A DNA stretch of 64,000 nucleotides, taken from Actinomycetales bacterium (GTDB lineage Bacteria; Actinomycetota; Actinomycetes; Mycobacteriales; Micromonosporaceae). Both the position numbers and the translations under genes were made by a program. Location: NCBI GenBank assembly GCA_002919305.1, contig PKFB01000077.1, positions 1-64,000 on the forward strand. Direction: 5' to 3'. The notes under the pieces are model-generated. The model saw only the letters and a list, made by a program, of their open reading frames with translations, did no database searches and had not been told where the DNA came from. Below, one piece after another: positions 1 to 7,240 of this stretch. The stretch's first letter is position 1, and each line of letters begins with the position of its first letter.

Positions 1-900
1 TCAGCCGAAGCGACCGGTGATGTAGTCCTCGGTCTGCTTCTTGGAGGGGTTGGTGAAGATCTTCTGGGTGTCGTCGAACTCCACCAGCACTCCATACCGC
101 TCGCCTTTGTCGTCCACCTCGGCGGTGAAGAACGCGGTCTTGTCGCTGACCCGGGCGGCCTGTTGCATGTTGTGGGTCACGATCACGATCGTGTAGTTCC
201 GAGCCAGCTCGACCATCAGATCCTCGATCTTGCCGGTGGCGATCGGGTCTAACGCCGAGCAAGGCTCGTCCATCAGGATCACGTCGGGCTTAACAGCGAT
301 GGTCCGGGCGATGCACAGCCGTTGCTGCTGTCCACCGGAGAGGGCCAGCGCGCTCTGCTTGAGCTTGTCCTTGACCTCATCCCACAGCGCCGCGCCGGTC
401 AGCGCCTCCTCTACTAGGTCATCCATATTGGACACCTTCATGCCGGTGACCCGTGGCCCGTAGGCGATGTTGTCGTAGATCGACTTCGGGAACGGGTTCG
501 GCTTTTGGAACACCATGCCGATTCGGCGGCGCACCTCGATGGGGTCGACCTCCGGCGCGTACAGATCCTGGCCGCGGTAGGTGATCGAGCCGGTGACTCG
601 GGCGCCGGGGATCAGGTCGTTCATCCGGTTGAGCGAGCGCAGCACGGTGCTCTTACCGCACCCCGACGGCCCGATCATCGCGGTGATCTGGTTTTTGCCG
701 ATCGGCATGGTCACGTTACGGACTGCGCGGTAGTCGCCGTAGTAGACGTCGACATTGCGGAGCTCGATCACCGCTTCGGTCTGCGGCCGGCCCTGATCGG
801 CGGGGGTGGGGTGCTGTTGACGGGCGGTGATGGATACGCCGCCCACGCCTCGGTGCTGGACGCGCTGTTGGTCTTGCTGTTGGGTGGTGGTCTCGGACAT
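1..900 (-). CDS. pstB: Phosphate ABC transporter ATP-binding protein PstB
   Basis: Cytoplasmic ATPase that energises high-affinity phosphate import through PstC/PstA. The 299-residue protein shows a Walker A (GPSGCGKST), the ABC signature (LSGGQQQR), a Walker B ending ILMDEP, and the PstB-typical [10 protein letters not shown] segment. I chose the ATG at 900 because AGAGGTAAGGA sits just upstream; an in-frame extension to 939 lacks such a site. The N-terminus carries an unusual Gln/Thr-rich stretch of about 45 residues before the ABC domain. The stop codon is exactly at the window edge (1-3), so the gene is complete, but whether phoU follows cannot be seen. It is the last visible gene of a pstSCAB operon. 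Confidence 0.97.
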   Translation of the reverse strand: MSETTTQQQDQQRVQHRGVGGVSITARQQHPTPADQGRPQTEAVIELRNVDVYYGDYRAVRNVTMPIGKNQITAMIGPSGCGKSTVLRSLNRMNDLIPGARVTGSITYRGQDLYAPEVDPIEVRRRIGMVFQKPNPFPKSIYDNIAYGPRVTGMKVSNMDDLVEEALTGAALWDEVKDKLKQSALALSGGQQQRLCIARTIAVKPDVILMDEPCSALDPIATGKIEDLMVELARNYTIVIVTHNMQQAARVSDKTAFFTAEVDDKGERYGVLVEFDDTQKIFTNPSKKQTEDYITGRFG

Positions 901-946
901 GGTCCTTACCTCTGGATTCTGGTTGTCGGGCACCGTCACCGCCCAC

Positions 947-1861
947 TCATCTGCGCTTGCTGAACCGATTGCGGATCAGGATCGCCGCGGAGTTCATCAC
1001 CAGCAGGATCCCGAGCAGCATGACGATGGCCGCCCAGCCGAGCGCTTGCAGCTCTTCGTGCGGGCTGCGCATCAGGTTGTAGATCGTGATCGGGAGTACG
1101 GTGAAACGGTCCCGGATGTCATCGGGGTTGAACGCCACGAAGGAGGAGGCGCCCAGCAGCAGCAACGGTGCCGCTTCTCCGATTGCCCGGGACAACGCCA
1201 GGATGGAGCCGGTGGCGATACCTGGGATGGCGGCGGGGAGCACCTGCCGCCAGATGGTCTGCCACTTAGTGGCTCCTAGCGCGTACGAACCCTGCCGGAT
1301 TGAGTTGGGGACCGCCCGGATCGCCTCCCGGGTGGCGATGATGACCACCGGCAGGACCAGCAGGGACAGCACGATCGAGGCGGTAATGATGCTGAAGCCC
1401 AGGCCCAGGGTGCGGGCGATCAGGCCGAGGCCGAGGATGCCAAACACGATCGAGGGCACACCGGCCAGGTTCTGGATGTTGACCTCGAGGAACCGGTTGT
1501 ACCACTTCGTGTTGTCGGCGTACTCCTCCAGGTAGATGGCGCCCAGGATGCCGGTGGGCAGGCAGAACACCGCGGTGAGGCTGATGACCCAGATCGTGCC
1601 TGTGATCGCTGACTGCACACCGGATTCGTCCATCCGGCTGCGCAGCCCACTGGGCATGTTGGTCCACAGGCGAGAGTCCAGGCGGCTCCAGCCACGGTAG
1701 ACGGCGTAGCCGATCAGCAAGGCCAGGAAAACGAAAGCGATTACCAGGCAGGCCTGAAGGGCAAGCCGGAACAGGACATCTCCGGTACGCCGGCGCCGGC
1801 GGGTCAGGTCATACCCGATCTCGGAGGCGCCAGATTGTCGGGGGATCGTCGTGGTGGTCAC
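947..1861 (-). CDS. pstA: Phosphate ABC transporter permease PstA
   Basis: Inner-membrane channel subunit of the phosphate importer, about 304 residues with six predicted membrane segments and the BPD_transp_1 loop ([11 protein letters not shown]) that contacts PstB. The start is taken as the GTG at 1861, which overlaps the pstC stop codon as GTGA and follows GGGAGGTG, indicating translational coupling. A longer frame reaching 2047 would read through the 3' end of pstC and its predicted N-terminus is unlike any PstA, so it was discarded. The short gap to pstB (46 bases) supports one transcript. Confidence 0.96.
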   Translation of the reverse strand: MTTTTIPRQSGASEIGYDLTRRRRRTGDVLFRLALQACLVIAFVFLALLIGYAVYRGWSRLDSRLWTNMPSGLRSRMDESGVQSAITGTIWVISLTAVFCLPTGILGAIYLEEYADNTKWYNRFLEVNIQNLAGVPSIVFGILGLGLIARTLGLGFSIITASIVLSLLVLPVVIIATREAIRAVPNSIRQGSYALGATKWQTIWRQVLPAAIPGIATGSILALSRAIGEAAPLLLLGASSFVAFNPDDIRDRFTVLPITIYNLMRSPHEELQALGWAAIVMLLGILLVMNSAAILIRNRFSKRR

Positions 1862-2817
1862 TCGTACACCTCCCGGAACCGGCGCACCATCCGGATGCTG
1901 AACAGGTTGAGAAGAAACGTGAAGCAGAACAGCAGCGAGCCGACCGCGAAGATCGTCAAGTAGTGGACGCTGCCGATTGGCAGGTCGCCGGCGCTGGCGC
2001 TGGCGATGTAGGCGGTCATGGTGGACGCGGACTCGATCGGGTTCCACTCGATGTGGTCAGAGATCGAGCCGGCCGCCAGGGTCACGATCATGGTTTCGCC
2101 GATCGCCCGAGAGATCCCCAGCACGATCGCGGCCACGATGCCCGATATCGCCGCCGGCACCACCACCCTGGTGGACACCTGCATCTTGGAGGAGGCCAAG
2201 GCGTACGCGCCCTCGCGCAAGCTCTGAGGCACCGCGCTCATGGCGTCCTCAGCCAGGCTGGCTACAGTCGGCACGATCATGATGCCCATCGCGATGCTGG
2301 CGATCAGCATGTTCTGGAAGGCAGGGGTGTTGTCCGTCGGCCAGATATCGCGCAGCAGGGGGCCGATCGCGAACAAGGCGAACGCGCCGTACACCACGGT
2401 CGGCACGCCCGCCAGGATCTCCAGGATCGGTTTGAGGAGTTTGCGGGTACGCGGATGCGCGTACTCACTCAGGTAGATGGCCGAACCGAGACCCAGCGGT
2501 ACCGCGATGATGAGGGCCAACACGGTCACGATCAGGGTCGCCACCACCAACGGCAGGACACCGTACTGCGGTGACGTGAACAGTGGTGTCCACGCCGTCC
2601 CGGTGAGGAAGTCGATGATGCTGACTTCGCCGAAGAACTCCACCGTCGGTTCGGCCAGCGCGATGATGATCCCGATCGTGGTCGCGATCGACACCGCCGC
2701 GGCGATGATCAACAGAATTTCGATGCTCCGCTCACCCGGACGGCGACGCCCCCGCCACCAGGGACGCTCATCCCTGGTGACGGGGGGCCGACGGGTGGCT
2801 CCCGTTGTGGTTGCCAT
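1858..2817 (-). CDS. pstC: Phosphate ABC transporter permease PstC
   Basis: Second permease subunit of the Pst system, 319 residues. A basic, hydrophilic N-terminus (RRPPVTRDERPWWRGRRRPG) precedes the first membrane helix; further helices and the SRAIGETMIVTLAAG EAA-type loop are clear and match PstC. It sits 21 bases downstream of pstS and overlaps pstA by four bases. An AGGAGAG lies rather far (about 14 bases) from the ATG, so expression may partly rely on the upstream gene. Confidence 0.96.
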   Translation of the reverse strand: MATTTGATRRPPVTRDERPWWRGRRRPGERSIEILLIIAAAVSIATTIGIIIALAEPTVEFFGEVSIIDFLTGTAWTPLFTSPQYGVLPLVVATLIVTVLALIIAVPLGLGSAIYLSEYAHPRTRKLLKPILEILAGVPTVVYGAFALFAIGPLLRDIWPTDNTPAFQNMLIASIAMGIMIVPTVASLAEDAMSAVPQSLREGAYALASSKMQVSTRVVVPAAISGIVAAIVLGISRAIGETMIVTLAAGSISDHIEWNPIESASTMTAYIASASAGDLPIGSVHYLTIFAVGSLLFCFTFLLNLFSIRMVRRFREVYE

Positions 2818-2838
2818 GGGTAATCCGTTGCTCTCCTG

Positions 2839-3801
2839 TTAGCTGGAGATCTCGGCGAACGCGTCCTCTAGAGCCGCCCGCTGCTCGTCGTTGAGCGGGA
2901 TGAAGGCCGCTTCCTCGACGATGGTGTCGATGTTCTCGATGTAGAACCGCACGAAGTCCTCAACCTGCGGCTCCTCCAGCGCCTGGGCGCTGATGTAGAT
3001 GAACAGCGGCCGACCCAGCGGGGTGTAGGAGCCGTCCTGCACAGTCTCGGCGGAGGGCTCGACGCAGCCGGAGCCGCTGTCGATCTGCACGGCGCGCAGC
3101 GAGTCAGCGTTCTCCTCGTAGTAGGTGAAGCCGAAGTAGCCGAGCGCGCCCCGCTCGTTGGCGACACCCTGCACCAGCACGTTGTCGTCCTCGGAGGTGG
3201 TGGCGTCGGTCCGGCTGGCGCCCTCCTCACCGTTGACGGCCTCGGTGAAGTATCCGAAGGTGCCGGAGTCGGTTCCCGGGCTGAACAGCGTCAGCGGCAC
3301 GTCAGGGAAGCTCGGGTCGACCTGGTTCCAGTTGTTGATGGTGGAGTCAGGGGCCCAGATCTGGTTGAGCTGCTCGATCGTCAGGCACTGCGCCCAGTCG
3401 TTCTCGGCGTTCACCACGACGGTGATGGCGTCGTTGGCCACGGTGAGCTCGGCGTACTCGATGCCGTTCTCCTCGCAGGCCGCGATCTCATCCTCGTCGA
3501 TTGGACGCGAGGCGTCGGAGATGTCGGTCTCCCCGGCGCAGAACCGTTCGAAGCCGCCACCGGTGCCGGAGGTGCCGACCGTCACCTGCACCTCGGGCTG
3601 CTCTTCCTGGTAGAGCGCGGCAGCGGCCGAGCTTAACGGCTCAACCGTACTGGAGCCGTCAATGACCACTTCACCGGACAGCGCTTCGCCGTTGCTGCCC
3701 CCGTTATCGCCATTGTCGTCGTTGTTTCCACACGCGGTAAGTGCGAGCGCGATAACTGCGACACCGGCGAACAATTGCCGCCGGAGAGCGTTCCGCTTCA
3801 C
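2839..3801 (-). CDS. pstS: Phosphate-binding lipoprotein PstS
   Basis: Extracytoplasmic phosphate receptor of the Pst importer, 320 residues. A lipoprotein signal ends in the lipobox LTAC (lipidated Cys about residue 24), followed by an Asn/Asp/Gly-rich linker and the conserved phosphate-loop start IDGSSTVEPLS; the SGTGGG and SGTFGYF segments are also typical. The start is a GTG at 3801, supported by AGGAAGG upstream; no ATG fits. Leader gene of the operon, with a two-unit PHO box about 80 bases upstream, so induction by PhoP under phosphate starvation is likely. Confidence 0.97.
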   Translation of the reverse strand: MKRNALRRQLFAGVAVIALALTACGNNDDNGDNGGSNGEALSGEVVIDGSSTVEPLSSAAAALYQEEQPEVQVTVGTSGTGGGFERFCAGETDISDASRPIDEDEIAACEENGIEYAELTVANDAITVVVNAENDWAQCLTIEQLNQIWAPDSTINNWNQVDPSFPDVPLTLFSPGTDSGTFGYFTEAVNGEEGASRTDATTSEDDNVLVQGVANERGALGYFGFTYYEENADSLRAVQIDSGSGCVEPSAETVQDGSYTPLGRPLFIYISAQALEEPQVEDFVRFYIENIDTIVEEAAFIPLNDEQRAALEDAFAEISS

Positions 3802-3881
3802 CTTAACCAGTGCCTTCCTATGGGATCGTTGACAACCTGTCGCAGCGAAACCTAGGGAGCACAGGTAGCGTTCTGTCCTGG

Positions 3882-3903
3882 GATAAATGAACGGTGGGTG
3901 AAC
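3882..3903 (-). promoter_or_regulatory. PHO box (PhoP operator) upstream of pstS
   Basis: On the minus strand two adjacent 11-base units read GTTCACCCACC and GTTCATTTATC. This matches the actinomycete PhoP direct-repeat layout, in which seven conserved bases (GTTCACC) are followed by four less conserved ones; the first unit is a full match and the second keeps GTTCA. Its place about 80 bases upstream of the pstS start fits activation of the operon. Confidence 0.85.
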
Positions 3904-4187
3904 ACGTAGAGCAGAGAAGGTGACGTGTGGTTAGGCGCGAGATGGCTGTTCCGTGAACTGGCGTGCGTGTCGAGGGGATTCGTATTTTCCCAGGATTTTT
4001 CCCGAGACGGGCTTCGAGGATACGCTCCGTATTTGTTTTCCGGATGCCCGACGCTAAAATCGCGGAAAGATCGTCACGACGCGTATAAGTAAGATCCGCT
4101 TATACGTAATATCCGGTATCTCGCGTTCGAGAAATTCGTCAGATATGTGAGGTGTGGCGAAGGTCGTGGATATTGCGGTGGCGCGGG
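3904..4187. promoter_or_regulatory. AT-rich upstream region with an 8-bp-arm palindrome
   Basis: Gene-free stretch between the PHO box and the next gene, visibly richer in A and T than its surroundings. It contains a perfect inverted repeat CGTATAAG (4082-4089) / CTTATACG (4099-4106) with a nine-base spacer. The arms are too AT-rich for a strong intrinsic terminator, so an operator for another regulator of pst is more likely than a terminator of the upstream gene. No open frame here looks real. Confidence 0.4.
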
Positions 4188-4652
4188 TTAAGAAATCAGG
4201 CAGCGCGCCGGGACCGTGACACGCCGCCGCCACGGGGAGCGGCGCGCGGTTTCCCACGCGTCAAGCGCCAGAACGGTCGGCTCCGGCGGCGGCTCAAAGT
4301 CCACGGGGGAGGCCTCAACGACGGCGTCGGCCGCCACACAGAGCGCGACATCGAACGCGTCATCACCCCGACGTCGCCTCAGCAGCGCGGCTTCCCGGAG
4401 CAGGCAGTGGTACGCGTACCCTGTGGGGTCCTGAAGCGCCCACGTCGACCAGTGGCGCGCCAGGCGATGCAGGGTGCCGCGAAGCAGCTCCTCAACGTCG
4501 GTGTGGTCCCCGGCCCATTCCGGGCAGGCCGGATCGGTGACGATCTCCTGAGCGGTGCTCCACAGGTCGAGCAGATGATCGCCGACGAAGCGCAGGAATC
4601 CTTCCCTGGTCGGCAGGTACCGCTGTCGAGCGTCACCGTCCCCGTGAGCCAT
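4188..4652 (-). CDS. Small protein resembling sigma-70 region 2 only
   Basis: A 154-residue protein if it starts at the ATG at 4652, which has GGGGGACGCG upstream. Residues 10-90 follow the spacing of an ECF sigma region 2: a hydrophobic helix (FLRFVGDHLLDLW), an acidic segment before EELLRGTLHRLARHW, then P-GYAYHCLLREAALLRRRR. There is no recognisable region 4, so it could not bind a -35 element like a normal ECF factor. It may be a degenerate SigE-like protein, or a small regulator of unrelated origin. It is upstream of the pst promoter region on the same strand. Function unknown. Confidence 0.5.
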   Translation of the reverse strand: MAHGDGDARQRYLPTREGFLRFVGDHLLDLWSTAQEIVTDPACPEWAGDHTDVEELLRGTLHRLARHWSTWALQDPTGYAYHCLLREAALLRRRRGDDAFDVALCVAADAVVEASPVDFEPPPEPTVLALDAWETARRSPWRRRVTVPARCLIS

Positions 4653-4890
4653 CGCGTCCCCCGCGCTTCCCAAGCATGCTGATCACGGCTTGTATTACCC
4701 GGATCAGCTATCCCCTACCCGCTCTTTTGATCTGGATGCGGGTTGTCCGCCCCTAGCCTCGCAGATGTCACGTCGTTCGGGGGACAGGTGCGACAAAGAG
4801 AGCAAAGGGGCGGGTGGTGTGGTGCGCCGCGACGGAGCGCGCCACAGGGGTGCACGACAGGGACACGCCGCAGGGGTACGCCGCGGCGCC

Positions 4891-5871
4891 TTACTCGCCG
4901 CCGCGTTGCGGGGAACCAATCGCGATCATGCGCTCCACCGAGGTGCGGGCCTTCGCGGCCACATCGTCGGGGACCGTGATCTCGGTGACGCCGTCGCGCA
5001 GCGACCGCAGCAGCTTCTCCAGGGTGATCATCTTCATGTACCGGCACGAGGCGCGGTCGTTGACTGGCTCGAACACGGTGCCGGGTCGGGCCGCCCGCAG
5101 CTGGTGAAGCATGCCGATCTCAGTGGCCACCAGCACCTTGCGGGCCTGGCTGCGGCGCGCGGCCTCCACCATGCCGCCGGTCGATAAGACCTTGACCCGC
5201 TCCGCCGGGACCACACCTTCCCCGGCCAGGTACAGCGCGGAGGTGGCGCAGCCGCATTCGGGGTGAATGAACAGCTCAGCCTCTGGGTCCTCCTCAACCC
5301 GTTCGCGCAGCGTGGCGCCGTCGATGCCGGCGTGGACATGGCACTCACCGGACCACACGTGCAGGTTCGACCGCCCGGTCACGCGCTTGACGTGCGCACC
5401 GAGGAACTGGTCGGGCAGGAACAGGATCTCGCGGTCCTCAGGGATTGAACGAACCACGTCGGCGGCGTTGGAGGAGGTGCAGCAGATGTCCGCCTCGGCT
5501 TTGACCGCGGCGGTGGTGTTCACGTAGGCCACGACCACCGCGTCCGGGTGCTGGGCCTTCCAGGCGCGTACCTCCTCCACGGTGATGCTGTCGGCCAGGG
5601 AGCAGCCCGCGTCGGGGTCGGGCAGCAGCACGGTCTTGTCGGGGGAGAGCAGCTTGGCGGTCTCAGCCATGAAGTGCACCCCACAGAACACGATCGTGCT
5701 GGCCGTGGCCTTGGCCGCGACCCGGGATAAGGCCAGGGAGTCGCCGACGTGGTCGGCGATGTCCTGGACCTCGGGACGCTGGTAGTTGTGGGCGAGGATC
5801 ACCGCGTCCCGCTCGCGGGCCAGTCGCCGGATTTCCTCAGCCAGGGCGCTGTCGGTGAGCGTGATGGACAC
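4891..5871 (-). CDS. nadA: Quinolinate synthase NadA
   Basis: Condenses iminoaspartate with dihydroxyacetone phosphate to quinolinate, the second step of de novo NAD synthesis. The 326-residue length is normal. The three cysteines expected to hold the 4Fe-4S cluster are visible near residues 90 (DAGCSLADS), 177 (SGECHVH) and 276 (DRASCRYM); [12 protein letters not shown] at the start and HPECGC near 204 are also NadA hallmarks. nadB and nadC, often adjacent, are not in this window. The gene is divergent from the probable NAD regulator NrtR, whose repression it likely shares. Confidence 0.96.
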   Translation of the reverse strand: MSITLTDSALAEEIRRLARERDAVILAHNYQRPEVQDIADHVGDSLALSRVAAKATASTIVFCGVHFMAETAKLLSPDKTVLLPDPDAGCSLADSITVEEVRAWKAQHPDAVVVAYVNTTAAVKAEADICCTSSNAADVVRSIPEDREILFLPDQFLGAHVKRVTGRSNLHVWSGECHVHAGIDGATLRERVEEDPEAELFIHPECGCATSALYLAGEGVVPAERVKVLSTGGMVEAARRSQARKVLVATEIGMLHQLRAARPGTVFEPVNDRASCRYMKMITLEKLLRSLRDGVTEITVPDDVAAKARTSVERMIAIGSPQRGGE

Positions 5872-5897
5872 GGGCTCCTCCAGTTATCGCCTGCAAG

Positions 5898-5907
5898 TCG
5901 AAAACGA
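5898..5907. promoter_or_regulatory. Candidate operator in the nadA/NrtR intergenic region
   Basis: The divergent promoter region contains TCGAAAACGA, an inverted repeat of TCG/CGA around four A residues, 27 bases upstream of nadA. NrtR proteins bind palindromes between their own gene and NAD genes, but I do not remember the actinobacterial consensus well enough to call this a match. It is the only symmetrical element I see in the gap. Confidence 0.25.
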
Positions 5908-5985
5908 GCCTAGCACGTGTCATCCCCCACCGGCCGTGTCCATCGTCACGCCCTCGGTAGGGTGCTCATCGTGGTGAGCGGGGCA

Positions 5986-6651
5986 ATGGGGCATGAAGTG
6001 CTCGCCGTCGTACTCCAAGTACGCGCTGAAGGACTCTCTGTCCTGTTGTGGCAGCGGGCACGCCCCCCGTTCGAGGGGGCGTGGGCGCTCCCCGGAGGCG
6101 CGCTGCGCGAGGACGAAGATCTGGGGCCGTCGATCCGCCGCCAGTTAGCGCAGAAGGTGGACGTGCGAGAACTGTCGCACCTGGAGCAGTTGGAGACCCG
6201 GGGTGATCCGAACCGCTACCCGGGTCGGCGGGTGCTGGCTACTACATATTTAGGTTTGATCCCGGCCGACGCCGAACCCACGCTGCCGCCGGACACTAAG
6301 TGGCATCCGGTGCAGCAGCTGCCGCCGATGGCCTTCGACCACGCGGCGGTGGTGGCGGCCGGTCAGCGTCGACTGCGGGGCAAGCTGTCCTATACCAATC
6401 TGGGCTTCGCCTTGGCCCCCCGCGAGTTCACGGTGTCGCAGCTGCGGAGCTACTACGCGGCGGCACTCGGATATGACGTGAGCGCCACCAACCTGCAACG
6501 GATCCTGCTGCGGCGGGGACAGATCGAACCGACCGGGCGGACCCTGCCGCCCGGGCGTTCCGGTGGTCGACCTGCGGCGCTGTTCCGGTTCCGGGTCCGC
6601 CACCTGGAGGTCACCGACGCCTTCGCGGTACTCCGGCCACCCGCAACGTGA
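5986..6651 (+). CDS. nrtR: NUDIX-winged-helix regulator, NrtR family
   Basis: Transcriptional regulator of NAD biosynthesis. Residues 1-140 form a NUDIX-like fold (EVLAVVLQVR, PFEGAWALPGG) without an intact NUDIX box: the usual GX5EX7REUXEEXGU catalytic pattern is broken at RRQLAQKVDV. Residues 150-215 match the NrtR C-terminal winged helix (REFTVSQLRSYYAAALG, SATNLQRILLRRG, GGRPAALFRFR). Divergence from nadA supports this role. The ATG at 5986 is used because family members begin just before EVLAVVLQV; GTG codons at 5917 and 5971 are alternatives and no strong ribosome site settles it. Confidence 0.88.
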   Translation: MGHEVLAVVLQVRAEGLSVLLWQRARPPFEGAWALPGGALREDEDLGPSIRRQLAQKVDVRELSHLEQLETRGDPNRYPGRRVLATTYLGLIPADAEPTLPPDTKWHPVQQLPPMAFDHAAVVAAGQRRLRGKLSYTNLGFALAPREFTVSQLRSYYAAALGYDVSATNLQRILLRRGQIEPTGRTLPPGRSGGRPAALFRFRVRHLEVTDAFAVLRPPAT

Positions 6652-6738
6652 CCGATGATGGCGCCGGTCGGACCGTGTGCAGGGTCGGATCTCGCTCGGG
6701 CAGTCTGGCGGCTCGGCGCTCTACCGTTACCGGAGCCG

Positions 6739-7173
6739 TCACCGACGCGGACGAGGCTCGTTTTCATGGTGGGGGTCCCGAGCACGGGGCAGGCTTTTGG
6801 CCGACGGTCCGTTGATGATCTGACGGACCTGCGCGGCCAGCTCGGGCGGCGGCTCGTTCAGGCGACGCAGTAACCGAGCCCGAAGCGCGGTGCCCTCCTC
6901 GGTCAAGGTCAGGGTCCGGATCCGGCGGTCGGTGGGATCTGAGCCTCGGGTCACCAGACCACGGGCCTGTAGGCGGTCAGCGATCGCGGTGACGTTCGAG
7001 CGTTCGCAATCCCACGCCTTGGCTAACTCGCCCATCGGCCGGGGTTTGCCCGGCACTAAATGCTCCAGCGCGTGTGCCTGGGCCGGGTGTAGCCCCAGCT
7101 CCTCGCACACTCGCGTGTAGTGGCGCCGCACCAGCCAGTGCAGCTTCAGTGCGATGCCCCAAGATTGCTCCAC
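6739..7173 (-). CDS. MarR-family transcriptional regulator
   Basis: About 144 residues with a MarR winged helix: MGELAKAWDCERSNVTAIADRLQARGLV is the recognition region and DPTDRRIRTLTLTEEG the wing. The GTG at 7173 has TAGG nine bases upstream; a GTG at 7203 would give ten more residues without such a site. It is divergent from an MMPL exporter, the usual arrangement for a repressor released by the exporter's substrate. The C-terminus is rich in Pro, Arg and His. Ligand unknown. Confidence 0.88.
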   Translation of the reverse strand: MEQSWGIALKLHWLVRRHYTRVCEELGLHPAQAHALEHLVPGKPRPMGELAKAWDCERSNVTAIADRLQARGLVTRGSDPTDRRIRTLTLTEEGTALRARLLRRLNEPPPELAAQVRQIINGPSAKSLPRARDPHHENEPRPRR

Positions 7174-7210
7174 ATCAATCAGCCTACCCAGGTTATTTAA
7201 CACATGTAAT

Positions 7211-7240
7211 GTTCACGGCATGAAGGTTCATGACGTGAAC
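7211..7240. promoter_or_regulatory. 30-bp near-perfect palindrome over the MMPL start codon
   Basis: Outer arms GTTCACG (7211-7217) and CGTGAAC (7234-7240) enclose inner arms CATGAA (7219-7224) and TTCATG (7227-7232); only positions 8, 15, 16 and 23 of the 30 break symmetry. It is 38 bases from the MarR start and covers the ATG at 7220. It is a strong candidate for the MarR operator, or for an mRNA hairpin hiding the start. Confidence 0.65.

Noticed and set aside
1862-2047. N-terminal extension of pstA into pstC
   Set aside because: The added residues are a frame-shifted reading of the pstC end; the GTGA overlap with a ribosome site explains the start.
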